This document shows positions 53,567-62,902 of a DNA stretch of 64,000 nucleotides, piece after piece. Numbering within the stretch: the first letter of the stretch is position 1; each line of letters begins with the position of its first letter. Source of the stretch: Microbulbifer flavimaris (GTDB taxonomy: Bacteria > Pseudomonadota > Gammaproteobacteria > Pseudomonadales > Cellvibrionaceae); the NCBI RefSeq assembly GCF_001641755.2, contig NZ_LRFG02000002.1, positions 372,001 to 436,000 of the forward strand, in the 5' to 3' direction. A program made the position numbers and the translations under genes. A model generated the notes under the pieces. It was not told the DNA's origin. It made no database searches and worked only from the letters and a program-made list of their open reading frames with translations.

Positions 53567-54139
53567 ATGCACACCCTTTACCGCCAACTCTGCGATGACC
53601 ATCGCAACATGCAGCGCCTCCTCGACGCGTTCGACCAGCTACTGCGGGATCTTTCCCGCAGAGATCGGGATCCCGAAACACTGAGCCTGATTCTCGATGC
53701 ACTCGATTACATCAGCATCTATCCCGACCGCTGGCATCATCCCGTGGAAGACCTGGCAATGAAACAGCTGCTGGGACATGCCGACGCGGATCGCGAGGCC
53801 ATCGAAATCACTCAGCGGGAACACCGAAGCATCACCGCCACCACCCGCCGCATGAACGCACTTTTCTACGCCGTCGCCAACGATGCAGCGGTAGAGCGCA
53901 GCCAGCTTTTCCGCGCGACCCGGGATTACCTGCAACTACAACGTGCCCATATGCAGCGTGAGAACGAGCGTATTTTCCCGCAGTTTGCCAGCCTGCTTAC
54001 CGCGGAGGACTGGGCGCTGGTGGAAGCGCAACTGAAACGCCAGCAGGACCCGCTGTTCAGCTCCGACCTGAAACGCCTCTATGAATCTCTGCATCACTAC
54101 ATTGTTGGTTTATATGAACCCAAACGGGCCAGCGCCTGA
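53567..54139 (+). CDS. Hemerythrin-domain protein
   Basis: Hemerythrin-like four-helix protein of 190 residues. Diiron ligands are apparent as His12 in CDDHRNMQ, His57/58 and Glu61 in WHHPVED, His86 in REHRSI, and HMQRENERIFPQF (H and E). The family binds O2 or NO or serves in iron and redox sensing. It lies between FNR-type regulatory elements and the FNR gene itself, so oxygen- or nitrosative-stress-linked function is likely. A cytoplasmic, soluble protein; no signal peptide. The start ATG at 53567 has TGGGGAG upstream. Confidence 0.9.
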   Translation: MHTLYRQLCDDHRNMQRLLDAFDQLLRDLSRRDRDPETLSLILDALDYISIYPDRWHHPVEDLAMKQLLGHADADREAIEITQREHRSITATTRRMNALFYAVANDAAVERSQLFRATRDYLQLQRAHMQRENERIFPQFASLLTAEDWALVEAQLKRQQDPLFSSDLKRLYESLHHYIVGLYEPKRASA

Positions 54140-54190
54140 ATTGCTGCGGTGCAACGCAGTTCACTCCCATCACAACCAGGAAAAGAAGCC

Positions 54191-54625
54191 ATGACGACGA
54201 GCACAATAGAGAACCATGGACTGTCCATCGGCATCGAGCGTATCGGTGCAGATTTTTTCCTTTACATCAAAGTGGTGGGCAAGCTCACTCACGAAGACTA
54301 CGAGATCATCACCCCCATGCTGGAAAGTGCGCTCAGCGCCGTGGCCAATCCCCGCGTGAAGGCGCTGGTGGATGTCACCGATCTGCGCGGCTGGGAACTG
54401 CGGGCAGCATGGGACGACCTGAAGCTGGGCCTGCGCCACGGCAGCGAGTTTTCACATATTGCCGTAATCGGAGACGAGGGCTGGCAGCAGCTGGCAACCA
54501 GGGTAGCCGGCTGGTTTACCGCAGCAGAAACCCATTACTTTGAGAATCGCAGCGACGCGCTGGAATGGCTGGCAGATCAGGAAAAGACCGGAGAGAAAAA
54601 CGAACAGGAACAAGCCGGCGCTTAA
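54191..54625 (+). CDS. SpoIIAA-like (STAS-fold) protein
   Basis: Protein of 144 residues from the ATG at 54191, with AGGAAAAGA ahead. Segments ADFFLYIKVVGKLTHEDYEIITPMLESAL and RVKALVDVTDLRGWELRAAWDDLKLGL match the SpoIIAA-like family related to STAS domains, which bind lipids or partner proteins. It follows the hemerythrin gene by about 50 bp and is probably co-transcribed with it. The function is unknown. Its stop codon overlaps that of the convergent fnr gene within a 20-bp palindrome. Confidence 0.85.
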   Translation: MTTSTIENHGLSIGIERIGADFFLYIKVVGKLTHEDYEIITPMLESALSAVANPRVKALVDVTDLRGWELRAAWDDLKLGLRHGSEFSHIAVIGDEGWQQLATRVAGWFTAAETHYFENRSDALEWLADQEKTGEKNEQEQAGA

Positions 54626-54633
54626 GCGCCGGC
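54614..54633. terminator. Palindrome spanning two convergent stop codons
   Basis: GCCGGCGCTTAAGCGCCGGC is a perfect 20-bp palindrome. Its central TTAA contains both stop codons (TAA on each strand). It could form a shared bidirectional hairpin ending both genes; no T run follows. Confidence 0.55.
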
Positions 54634-55356
54634 ATCTTCGTAGCTGCAGTGGGTACCGGCCAGTTCGCTCAGCGCAATCAGGTCGAGGATCTCCACCTCG
54701 CGACCGCGAACGGCGATCAATTGCTCGCGCTGGAACTTGCTCAGCAGTCGACTGACAGTCTCGGCAGTCAGGCCGAGATAATTGGCGATATCTGTCCGCG
54801 GCATCGACAGTACAAATGCGGTGGCGGAATAGCCACGACGGGAATAGCGGCTGGAGATATTCATCAATAATGCCGCCATGCGCGTCTCTGCCGAGCGCTT
54901 GCCCAACAGCAACAGCGTTTCATTTTCCTTCTTCAATTCTTCGGAAAATATGTTGTAGATCTGGTGCTGCAGAGCGGGCACTTCCTGGGCGAGGCTCTCC
55001 AGCTGGGCAAACGGCATTACGCACACGGAGCTGTCTTCCAGCGCTTCGGCAAAGCTGGAATGCATGCGGCCACTGTAGGCGTCCAGGCCAAGCAGTTCCC
55101 CCGGCAAGGCAAAATGCGTCACCTGGGTATCGCCGTCGGCGGCGATGACCGTGGATTTGAAACTGCCGGAGCGGATCGCATACAGGTTGGCGAACGGGTC
55201 GCCGGCCCGATAGAGGGTCTCTCCGGCCCGCAGCAAGCGCCGCTTGCCGGTAATGTTTTCCAGGCGGTCGATCTCTTCTGCAGACAGGTCCGCGGGCAGG
55301 CACAGGCGCCTGACCGAGCAGTTTCCGCAATTTACCGCTGAGAGTGACTCTTTCAT
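54622..55356 (-). CDS. fnr: FNR/Anr oxygen-sensing regulator
   Basis: Crp/FNR-family regulator of 244 residues from the ATG at 55356. The [4Fe-4S] ligands are visible: Cys10, Cys13 and Cys19 in NCGNCSVRRLC, and Cys112 in SSVCVMP, so it should sense oxygen as FNR/Anr do. The recognition helix carries LTAETVSRLLSKF with the ExxSR motif that reads TTGAT half-sites. Candidate targets in this window are hemN, ompW and possibly the hemerythrin gene, each with an FNR-type box. It precedes hemN's 3' end on the same strand; an upstream extension of the frame would overlap hemN and is rejected. Confidence 0.95.
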   Translation of the reverse strand: MKESLSAVNCGNCSVRRLCLPADLSAEEIDRLENITGKRRLLRAGETLYRAGDPFANLYAIRSGSFKSTVIAADGDTQVTHFALPGELLGLDAYSGRMHSSFAEALEDSSVCVMPFAQLESLAQEVPALQHQIYNIFSEELKKENETLLLLGKRSAETRMAALLMNISSRYSRRGYSATAFVLSMPRTDIANYLGLTAETVSRLLSKFQREQLIAVRGREVEILDLIALSELAGTHCSYEDAGA

Positions 55357-55424
55357 GGGTGGGCCATCGACAGAGGGTGTAAAAGCGCCATTGTAACGCC
55401 TCGGCGCAGAGCTGTCGCAACCCA

Positions 55425-56792
55425 TCAGATGACCTTCGAGTAGCGCGGTGTTTCATCCCGGCGAGCCAGGTGGGCATCGAACGCCGCCGCCACATGCCGG
55501 ACAAACCAGCGCCCCAGAGGGGTTATCCACAGCCGGTCGGCATCCTCGTCGATCAGACCATCGGCCTTGAGGGGCGCCAGCCGGGCCCGCTCCAGGGCAA
55601 AATAGTCATCGAAAGCGGCACCCGCCCGGCGCGACACTTCAGCCTTGTCGAGACTCAGACGACACATCAGCTCAATGATCACGTACTGGCGCAGGCGGTC
55701 GTCCGCGGACAGCTGCCAGCCGCGGAACACGGCGGAACCCCGTTCGGCAATGGCAGTGTTGTAGTCCTTGAGGCGGTGATGGTTCTGCCAGTAGCCGTCG
55801 GCGCTGTAACTGATCGCCGAGGCACCCAGCCCCACCAGCGCATCCGCCGGCATCAGGGTATAGCCCTGGAAGTTACGCTGCAGCTCACCATCGCGGGCAG
55901 CCCGGGCCATGGTGTCCTCGCGGAGGGCGAAGTGATCCATCCCCAGATAGTCATAACCGGCCTCCTCCAGTGCCTGCACCGCCGCCAGCTGCATCTCCAC
56001 CTTCTCCTGCGCGCCCGGCACCGCATCGGTGTCGATCAGGCGCTGGGCCTTGAAGCGCTCCGGCAGATGGGCATAGTGATACAGTGCGATGCGGTCCGGT
56101 GCCAGTTCCATCACCTGCTCGATGGTGCCGCGCAGGGTCTGCAGGTTCTGGTGTGGCAGGCCGTAAATCAGGTCGTAGGAGATGGACTCGAAACCCTGCC
56201 GCCGCGCCTCCTCGGTCAGCTCGCGCACCTGCTCGGCAGTACAGATTCGATTGATGGCCCGCTGCACAGTCAGGTCGAAATCCTGGATGCCCAAGCTGAG
56301 CCGGTTGAACCCCAGCTCCCGCAGGGTGGCGAGGCTCTCCAGCTCCAGGGTGCGCGGGTCAGCCTCGATACCATACTCGCGCCCCTCCCCACCCAGGTTG
56401 AAGGTCTCCCCCAGCCCCTCGACCAGCCGTCGCAAGTCGCCGTCATTGAGGAAGGTCGGCGTGCCGCCACCCAGGTGGAGCTGCACCACCGGCACATCGG
56501 CCACACGCCCCCGATAACTGCGCGCCTCCGCCAGCAGCTGCTCCAGGTAGCCGGACGCCAATCCGTACTGCTGGGTCACCACTTTGTTGCAGGCACAGAA
56601 ATAACACAGCGAACGGCAGAACGGCACATGCACATAGAGCGAGAGCGCACGGATATCCGCCAGCGCCGCCCAGGGCTCGGCCCCGTCCAGGTCGCGGAAC
56701 CGGTCGGCGGTGGGGTAGGACGTGTAGCGCGGGCAGGAGGCGCCGTAGCGATTGAGGAGCGCCGCGCTGGGTATGGAGTCGGCCTGCAGCAT
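55425..56792 (-). CDS. hemN: Oxygen-independent coproporphyrinogen III oxidase
   Basis: Radical-SAM enzyme of 455 residues making protoporphyrinogen IX without oxygen, needed for haem under low oxygen. The Fe-S/SAM motif is HVPFCRSLCYFCACNK with Cys59, Cys63 and Cys66. Later segments include QLHLGGGTPTFLNDGDL and EADPRTLELESL, then YDLIYGLPHQ and MDHFALREDTMARA, typical of true HemN. A perfect FNR box lies 60 bp upstream. It is the gene before fnr on the same strand, the common fnr-hemN pairing of gammaproteobacteria. Confidence 0.96.
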   Translation of the reverse strand: MLQADSIPSAALLNRYGASCPRYTSYPTADRFRDLDGAEPWAALADIRALSLYVHVPFCRSLCYFCACNKVVTQQYGLASGYLEQLLAEARSYRGRVADVPVVQLHLGGGTPTFLNDGDLRRLVEGLGETFNLGGEGREYGIEADPRTLELESLATLRELGFNRLSLGIQDFDLTVQRAINRICTAEQVRELTEEARRQGFESISYDLIYGLPHQNLQTLRGTIEQVMELAPDRIALYHYAHLPERFKAQRLIDTDAVPGAQEKVEMQLAAVQALEEAGYDYLGMDHFALREDTMARAARDGELQRNFQGYTLMPADALVGLGASAISYSADGYWQNHHRLKDYNTAIAERGSAVFRGWQLSADDRLRQYVIIELMCRLSLDKAEVSRRAGAAFDDYFALERARLAPLKADGLIDEDADRLWITPLGRWFVRHVAAAFDAHLARRDETPRYSKVI

Positions 56793-56823
56793 GTCTTTAC
56801 ACCTGTGGTAAATCGATGCGGCA

Positions 56824-56865
56824 AGCCTAAGCGGGGGAGGCGGGGCGGCTCTTGATACATATCAA
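56824..56865 (-). promoter_or_regulatory. FNR-dependent hemN promoter
   Basis: A perfect FNR box TTGATACATATCAA at 56852-56865. TAGGCT (56824-56829) sits where the -10 of a class II promoter should be, with the box centred near -41.5. This predicts induction of hemN by FNR under low oxygen. Confidence 0.85.
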
Positions 56866-56877
56866 GCCCCCGCAGAG

Positions 56878-57777
56878 TCAGTCCCCGGCGGGGCGGCGGA
56901 ACAGGTTCTGGATACTGGAGAAGTCCAGCCGGCGATTGACTTCATCGCCGCCGTGCAGCTGGTACAGGTTTTTGGCCAGGGCACCCAGCGGTGTGGAGGT
57001 GGCACTACCGGCGGCAGTGTCCATGGCCAGCCCCAGGTCCTTCAGCATCAGTGCCACGGAGAAACCGCCACTGTAATCACGGGAGGCGGGCACGCCCTCC
57101 ATCACCCCGGGATAGGGGTTGTACTTGTCCAGCGACCAGTTGTCGCCGGAGCTGGCTTTCATGATATCGGACAGCACCCCGGGGTCGAGGCCGTTATCCA
57201 CGCCCAGTTGCAGCGCTTCCGCGGTGCCGATCATATGAATGGCCAGCAGCATGTTATTGCAGATTTTGGCCACCTGGCCGCAACCCGCTGGCCCGGCATG
57301 AAAGATGTTGGCCCCCATGGCCGCGAGCACCGGGCGTGCGGCCTCCACCGCCGGCGCTTCGCCGCCGCACATAAAGGACAGGCTGGCGCCGGCGGCGGCC
57401 GCGGTGCCGCCGGAGACCGGGGCATCGATGGCACGGATACCCCGTTCACCGGCGGCAGCGATCAGCTGACGGGCATCGCTGGCGGCGATGGTGGAGCAGT
57501 CGATCACCAGCGTGTCGGTGTCCAGCGCCTGCAGGATGCCGCGCGCGCCCAGGTAGAGCTCCTTGACGATAGCGCCACTGGGCAGCATTGAAATCACGGC
57601 GTCGGCACCGCCAACAGCATCGTGCGCACTGGCGACCGTTTCGCAACCATTCTGCCGCGCTTGCTGCAGCGCCGGCTCGGCGGGATCGAAAGCGGTTACG
57701 GTAAAACCCGCCTTCACCAGGTTCGCGGCCATCGGGCCACCCATATTGCCCAGGCCGAGAAATGCGATTTTTTCCAT
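56878..57777 (-). CDS. mmsB: 3-hydroxyisobutyrate dehydrogenase
   Basis: NAD-dependent beta-hydroxyacid dehydrogenase of 299 residues in valine catabolism, oxidising 3-hydroxyisobutyrate to methylmalonate semialdehyde. N-terminal Rossmann motif is AFLGLGNMGGPMAANLVKAG; the substrate-site DAPVSGGTAAAAGASL and the catalytic lysine in CGQVAKICNNMLLAI are present. The start at 57777 has AGGAGGAGCC before it. The next gene upstream is a hydroxyisobutyryl-CoA hydrolase-type protein, the preceding step in valine breakdown, so the two are likely one operon. Confidence 0.94.
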   Translation of the reverse strand: MEKIAFLGLGNMGGPMAANLVKAGFTVTAFDPAEPALQQARQNGCETVASAHDAVGGADAVISMLPSGAIVKELYLGARGILQALDTDTLVIDCSTIAASDARQLIAAAGERGIRAIDAPVSGGTAAAAGASLSFMCGGEAPAVEAARPVLAAMGANIFHAGPAGCGQVAKICNNMLLAIHMIGTAEALQLGVDNGLDPGVLSDIMKASSGDNWSLDKYNPYPGVMEGVPASRDYSGGFSVALMLKDLGLAMDTAAGSATSTPLGALAKNLYQLHGGDEVNRRLDFSSIQNLFRRPAGD

Positions 57778-57844
57778 GAGGCTCCTCCTCGTTCTTTTAT
57801 TCTTTTCTTCCTTCTCTCCGGCAGCTACGCCTGCGTGATGGAGT

Positions 57845-58951
57845 TTAAAGGTCAGCCAGCGGGTGCTCCCCCGGCCAGGGGGTGGCGAAACAGCGCTCCA
57901 CCTCTCTCCATTCGATGTCTTTGAGGCTCGCCGGCTGCCACTGGGGCGAGCGATCCTTGTCAATCAGCAGCGCCCGCACCCCTTCGCGGAAATGCCCGCT
58001 GGCACACAGGTTCACCGCCAGCGACAGCTCCATGCGGAATACCTCCGCCAGGGACTGGTGCCGTCCACGGCGCAGCTGCTCCCAGACAACCCAGGGAGTC
58101 AGGGGAGAGCCCCCTGCGAGGGTTTTGGCCGCCTTTTGCAGCCACTCGTCGTCACCGTCATAGCCGGTGATGGAGTCGCACACCTCGGGCAGGGTGGAAA
58201 AGTCCGTGAGCGCCTGGATCTGGTCGTAGTGGGCGCGCAAATTGGATGCCGGCTGTCGGTCCTGGCGCAGCTCCTGGCCTTTCAGGCAGTCACTGACAAG
58301 CCGGTGATTTTCAGCAGCTTCTCGAGTAAACGGTAGGTCGGCCAGAACATCGAGGGTGGCCAGGCGCTCATTGTCGGCGATCAGGCGGTCGGCCAGCCCG
58401 GCAAACAGGGCATCGCTGCCATTGAACTGGGCCCCGCTCAGGCCGAGAAACAATCCCAGTCGACCGGGCATGCGATTCAGGAACCAGCTGCCGCCCACAT
58501 CCGGGAACAGGCCAATTGTCACTTCCGGCATGGCCATGCGGGTGCGCTCGGTGACAATACGGTGGCTGGCGCCGGCCATGATGCCGATACCGCCACCCAT
58601 AACAATACCGCCCCCCCAGACCACGACCGGCTTGGGGTAAGTGTGAATGCGATAATCCAGGCGGTATTCCCGGGAAAAGAACTCGGTGGTGTAGTCGGTT
58701 TGCGGCGCTTCGCCGTAGGCGCTGGATGCCTTGTACAGGGAGACCACATCGCCACCGGCGCAAAAGCCCTTTTCGCCGCTGCCCTCGATCCAGACACAGG
58801 CGACGCTGTCATCCTCTGCCCACTCCTGCAGCTGCCGGTCCAGCAGTTTGATCATCTCCAGGTTCAGCGCGTTGAGCGCCTTGGGCAGGTTGAGGGTCGC
58901 CAGCGCCATCGCGCCGCGGCGGGAAAACAGTACGGGGGAATCCTGATCCAT
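57845..58951 (-). CDS. Enoyl-CoA hydratase/3-hydroxyisobutyryl-CoA hydrolase family
   Basis: Crotonase-fold protein of 368 residues, the length of 3-hydroxyisobutyryl-CoA hydrolases rather than the shorter hydratases. It contains SGEKGFCAGGDVVSLY near the oxyanion hole, GGGIVMGGGIGIMAGASHRIVTE, MPEVTIGLFPDVGGSWFLNRMPG, and a C-terminal extension characteristic of HIBCH (AVNLCASGHFREGVRALLIDKDRSPQW). Next to mmsB this points to valine degradation: HIB-CoA to HIB to the semialdehyde. Only two of the pathway genes are in view. Confidence 0.9.
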   Translation of the reverse strand: MDQDSPVLFSRRGAMALATLNLPKALNALNLEMIKLLDRQLQEWAEDDSVACVWIEGSGEKGFCAGGDVVSLYKASSAYGEAPQTDYTTEFFSREYRLDYRIHTYPKPVVVWGGGIVMGGGIGIMAGASHRIVTERTRMAMPEVTIGLFPDVGGSWFLNRMPGRLGLFLGLSGAQFNGSDALFAGLADRLIADNERLATLDVLADLPFTREAAENHRLVSDCLKGQELRQDRQPASNLRAHYDQIQALTDFSTLPEVCDSITGYDGDDEWLQKAAKTLAGGSPLTPWVVWEQLRRGRHQSLAEVFRMELSLAVNLCASGHFREGVRALLIDKDRSPQWQPASLKDIEWREVERCFATPWPGEHPLADL

Positions 58952-59129
58952 CGCTCTTCATTATTCTCTGCTGTGGCGGGCAGAAGAGTTAAACATACAT
59001 AGCCCCCGCCGTCAGCCGGGCACCATAGTCCGGGGCCGGACGGGGCCGGTTGCACTTTTCCCGCAACCTGATAAGTTGCGCGCAAAATCTGAGCGATTCC
59101 AACCGTCTTCTTATACGGAACCCCTATCA

Positions 59130-60794
59130 ATGGCTGAATACGTATACACCATGAATCGGGTGGGCAAGGTAGTGCCGCCCAAACGCGAAATCCTCAAGGA
59201 CATCTCCCTGTCCTTTTTCCCCGGTGCCAAGATCGGCGTGCTGGGCCTGAACGGCGCCGGTAAATCCACCCTGCTGCGCATTATGGCCGGTGTCGACCAG
59301 GACTATAACGGCGAAGCCCGCGCCATGCCCGGCATCAAGGTGGGCTACCTGCCCCAGGAACCGCAGCTGGACCCGGCCAAGACTGTGCGCGGCAACGTCG
59401 AAGACGGCATGCGCGAGGCCATCGATGCACTGGCCGGCCTGGAACAGGTCTATGCCGACTACGCCGAGCCCGACGCCGACTTCGATGCCCTGGCCAAGAA
59501 GCAGCAACAATATGAAGACGTGATCCAGGCCTGGGACGCCCACAACCTGGAGCACCGCCTGGAAGTGGCCGCCGACGCCCTGCGCCTGCCGCCGTGGGAT
59601 GCCGATGTAAACAACCTGTCCGGTGGTGAGAAGCGCCGTGTGGCCCTGTGCCGCCTGCTGCTGTCCCGCCCGGACATGCTGCTGCTGGACGAGCCCACCA
59701 ACCACCTCGACGCAGAGAGCGTGTACTGGCTCGAACGCTTCCTGCACGATTTCGACGGCACTGTGGTGGCCATCACCCACGACCGCTACTTCCTCGACAA
59801 CGTCGCCGGCTGGATCCTGGAACTGGACCGCGGCCACGGCATTCCCTGGGAAGGTAACTACACCACCTGGCTGGAACAGAAAGAGAAGCGCCTGGAGCAG
59901 GAGCAGAAGGGTGAACAGGCCCGTGCCAAGGCGATGCAGAAAGAACTGGAGTGGGCCCGCCAGAATCCGAAAGGCCGCCAGTCCAAGAACAAGGCCCGCC
60001 TGTCCCGACTGGAAGAAATGCAGTCGCAGGAATTCCAGGCCCGCAACGAGACCAACGAGATCTACATTCCGCCCGGCGAGCGCCTCGGCGACAACGTGAT
60101 CGAACTGGTCAATGTGAGCAAAGCCTTCGGCGATCGCGTACTGATCGACGACCTGTCCTTCCGTGTACCGAAAGGTGCCATTGTCGGTATCGTCGGTGGT
60201 AACGGCGCGGGTAAGTCCACCCTGTTCCGTATGATCAATGGCACCGAAAAGCCGGATTCCGGTGAGATCAAGATCGGTGAAACCGTACAGATCGCCAGCG
60301 TCGACCAGAGCCGCGAAAACCTGGACGACAACAAGACCGTGTGGGAAGCCGTGTCCGACGGTCACGACATGCTCAAGATCAACAACTATGAAGTGGGCTC
60401 GCGCAACTATATCGGCCGTTTCAACTTCAAGGGTTCCGATCAGCAGAAGCGCGTGGGCGAGTTGTCCGGTGGTGAGCGCGGCCGCCTGCACCTGGCCTAC
60501 ACCCTCAAGCAGGGCGCCAACGTACTGCTGCTGGACGAACCGTCCAATGACCTGGATATCGAAACCCTGCGCGCACTCGAAGAGGCCCTGCTGAGCTTCC
60601 CCGGCTGTGCCATGGTGATCTCGCACGATCGCTGGTTCCTGGACCGGGTAGCGACTCACATCCTGGCCTACGAAGGCGACAGCAACGTGGTGTTCTTCGA
60701 GGGTAACTACACCGAGTACCACGAGGACTTCGTCCAGCGTAAAGGTGAAGATGCGGCGCCGCACCGCATACACTACAAAAAGCTGAAGACTTAA
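59130..60794 (+). CDS. ettA: Energy-dependent translational throttle EttA (ABC-F)
   Basis: ABC-F ATPase of 554 residues from the ATG at 59130, gating the first peptide-bond step on the ribosome in response to ATP/ADP. Both nucleotide sites are present: Walker [13 protein letters not shown] and [12 protein letters not shown]; signature [16 protein letters not shown] and [13 protein letters not shown]; Walker [13 protein letters not shown] and [12 protein letters not shown]. The P-site tRNA-interacting linker ([27 protein letters not shown]) is long and charged. No membrane segment. Ends at a strong terminator. Confidence 0.97.
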   Translation: MAEYVYTMNRVGKVVPPKREILKDISLSFFPGAKIGVLGLNGAGKSTLLRIMAGVDQDYNGEARAMPGIKVGYLPQEPQLDPAKTVRGNVEDGMREAIDALAGLEQVYADYAEPDADFDALAKKQQQYEDVIQAWDAHNLEHRLEVAADALRLPPWDADVNNLSGGEKRRVALCRLLLSRPDMLLLDEPTNHLDAESVYWLERFLHDFDGTVVAITHDRYFLDNVAGWILELDRGHGIPWEGNYTTWLEQKEKRLEQEQKGEQARAKAMQKELEWARQNPKGRQSKNKARLSRLEEMQSQEFQARNETNEIYIPPGERLGDNVIELVNVSKAFGDRVLIDDLSFRVPKGAIVGIVGGNGAGKSTLFRMINGTEKPDSGEIKIGETVQIASVDQSRENLDDNKTVWEAVSDGHDMLKINNYEVGSRNYIGRFNFKGSDQQKRVGELSGGERGRLHLAYTLKQGANVLLLDEPSNDLDIETLRALEEALLSFPGCAMVISHDRWFLDRVATHILAYEGDSNVVFFEGNYTEYHEDFVQRKGEDAAPHRIHYKKLKT

Positions 60795-60807
60795 GTCACC
60801 TCCCCTG

Positions 60808-60836
60808 GAAGCCCGCACACTGCGGGCTTCTTTTTA
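60808..60836 (+). terminator. Rho-independent terminator of ettA
   Basis: The stem is 60809-60817 (AAGCCCGCA) with 60821-60829 (TGCGGGCTT), loop CAC, followed by TTTTT after a C. Confidence 0.93.
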
Positions 60837-60982
60837 TCCTCTGCTTTTTCGCTTTCTCGCCCTTCAAGCGCGCCCAGAGCTGCCTCCGGCCGATCGCTAA
60901 CACCAATCAAAGTATCTGCGCACCGGACAGAGGGTTTAGGCGCCAGCAAAATCGGGATGCTGTCAGCGCACTGTCTGCCGCA

Positions 60983-62878
60983 TTGCAGGGATTATTGAGT
61001 TTGGGTAGGGTTACCGGGTGGTACAAAAATCAACCTGCGCACGCCCCCCAACACAGGAGTGGTTGCCCCTTGCATCGTACCCGACTTGTTTTCGGGCCAC
61101 TCTTTGTAGTCGCCGCAATAGTCCTTTTTGGCCTCGCCGAGTGGGGCATGCCTGCCTATCTGCCCCAGGAGCCGGGGTGGCTGGTTCCCACGTTCAGAAT
61201 CTTACTGATGGGCCTTGTGGCCGGTGGCGGCTTTTACTTCGCGCTGCGCCAACAGCAACGCATTTACCACCAGCACCTGCAACAACTTGCGGAGCAGGAA
61301 GCTGCCCGCAAAGCCCTTACTGATCACCTGCAGTTTTTGCAGACTCTCATCGATTCCATCCCCGCGCCGATTTTCTACAAAAATGCCGAGGGAATTTACA
61401 CCGGATGCAACCGCGCATTCGAGGCATTCCTGGGCAAGCCCCGCGAGGAGATCGTCGGCCGCTCGGTTTATGGGGTTTCCCCCGGGCCCCAAGCCAGTGT
61501 TTACCACGAGAAAGACCTTGAGTTGATGCGCGAACGCGGTCACCAGGTCTATGAATCCTCTGTGGTCTACGCTGACGGCAGCCTGCACGACGTCATCTTC
61601 CATAAAGGCGCCTATGAGCTGGAAGATGGGCGGCTTGGCGGGTTGATCGGTGTGATACTGGATATTTCCGAGCGAAAGGCACTGGAGCGAGAACTGGTAC
61701 AGGCGAAGGAGCGGGCAGAATTTTTCAGTCGCTCCAAGACCCAGTTCCTCACCAACATGAGTCACGAAATCCGCACGCCGCTAAATGCGATCGTTGGATT
61801 CAGCGAGGTACTGCGCAACCGCAGCAGGGAAATGCAGCTGCCTGCGGATTTTCATGAATTCCTGCACAAAATCGACATCAGCGGCCAACGGCTGGCAGAG
61901 CTGGTCAACGATGTACTGGACATCTCCCGTATCGAGGCGGGCAAGATCGAGGCAAGCGAGGAGGACTTTCATCTACGCCGGCTGCTGGAGTGTATCCTCG
62001 TCTCCTGTGAAGTTCTGGCGAGCCGCCACAACATCACATTTGACTGGAAGTTAGACCCGGAGCTCCCGGCATTCATCCGTACGGACAGGGGCAAGCTATC
62101 GCAGGTTCTCATCAACCTCATTGGCAACGCGATAAAATTTTCACCATCCAATTCGTCAATCGACATCAGACTGGAGCGCCTCTCCGACAGGGAATTCACC
62201 ATCGAGATTGCCGACAAGGGAATCGGTATCCCGCCTGAGCAACAGGCGATCATCTTTGAGCCGTTCGAACAGGTCGATAAATCAACCGACGGACAGTCAC
62301 GGGGTACCGGCCTGGGCCTTCCAATAACCCGCAGCCTGGTACAACTGCTCGGCGGTGAAATTTACCTGGTGAGCCAGGAAAACGTCGGTACCCGCTTCCG
62401 CGTCAGCCTGCCCCTGCGAGAGGGCAAGGCAGTGACCCCCGGCACCACCGAGCTATCCATGTCATCGGGCCTTCTGCAGGGTAAACGGGCAGTCATTTTC
62501 GAGGACAATCCTCTCAACCAGGCTCTGATGCAGGCCTTCTGTGATGATCTGGAGCTTGATGCAGTTTTCGTGTCCGACGGGCGCACTGGCATCGAGCGGG
62601 TGCTGGAGATCCAGCCTGACTTGATCTTCATGGATGTCCAGCTGCCCGGTCTCAATGGCCTGGAAGCCACCGAACAAATTCGCAAACACCCGGCCATCAG
62701 TAATATACCGATCATCGGGCTGTCAGCCGCCGCTTTCAGCGAGCAGAGAGCAGCGGCTTTGCAAGCGGGGATGAACGACTACCTGAGCAAACCGGTCAGC
62801 TTGCCACAGCTGGCAGCTGCCATAGACAGGCAGCTTCGCGAGCCTGTCGCGGTGCTGGATGCGAACGACGAGAGCTGA
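60983..62878 (+). CDS. Hybrid sensor histidine kinase with PAS and receiver domains
   Basis: Membrane hybrid kinase, up to 631 residues. The start is uncertain: TTG at 60983 or TTG at 61070, the latter with AGGAG upstream. Two helices frame a short periplasmic loop (LVFGPLFVVAAIVLFGL and FRILLMGLVAGGGFYFAL). A PAS domain follows (TLIDSIPAPIFYKNAEGIYTGCNRAFEAFLG), then the histidine kinase (NMSHEIRTPLNAIVGFSEVL, ATP lid DKGIGIPPEQQAIIFEPFEQ and GTGLGLPITRSLVQLLGG) and a C-terminal receiver (DLIFMDVQLPGLNG). No HPt or output domain, so it should pass phosphate to an unlinked partner. It is not GacS-like in lacking an HPt. Confidence 0.9.
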   Translation: MQGLLSLGRVTGWYKNQPAHAPQHRSGCPLHRTRLVFGPLFVVAAIVLFGLAEWGMPAYLPQEPGWLVPTFRILLMGLVAGGGFYFALRQQQRIYHQHLQQLAEQEAARKALTDHLQFLQTLIDSIPAPIFYKNAEGIYTGCNRAFEAFLGKPREEIVGRSVYGVSPGPQASVYHEKDLELMRERGHQVYESSVVYADGSLHDVIFHKGAYELEDGRLGGLIGVILDISERKALERELVQAKERAEFFSRSKTQFLTNMSHEIRTPLNAIVGFSEVLRNRSREMQLPADFHEFLHKIDISGQRLAELVNDVLDISRIEAGKIEASEEDFHLRRLLECILVSCEVLASRHNITFDWKLDPELPAFIRTDRGKLSQVLINLIGNAIKFSPSNSSIDIRLERLSDREFTIEIADKGIGIPPEQQAIIFEPFEQVDKSTDGQSRGTGLGLPITRSLVQLLGGEIYLVSQENVGTRFRVSLPLREGKAVTPGTTELSMSSGLLQGKRAVIFEDNPLNQALMQAFCDDLELDAVFVSDGRTGIERVLEIQPDLIFMDVQLPGLNGLEATEQIRKHPAISNIPIIGLSAAAFSEQRAAALQAGMNDYLSKPVSLPQLAAAIDRQLREPVAVLDANDES

Positions 62879-62902
62879 CGTGCTGGGAGTTGCGGCTGAG
62901 CA

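Noticed and set aside
59127-60818. 563-codon open frame antisense to ettA
   Set aside because: It mirrors the ettA gene frame for frame; such long antisense frames are common in GC-rich genes and its translation resembles no protein.
60983-62878. GacS sensor kinase partner for the sRNAs
   Set aside because: The kinase is a hybrid with a PAS domain and receiver but no HPt domain, and its periplasmic loop is short; it does not match GacS/BarA architecture.
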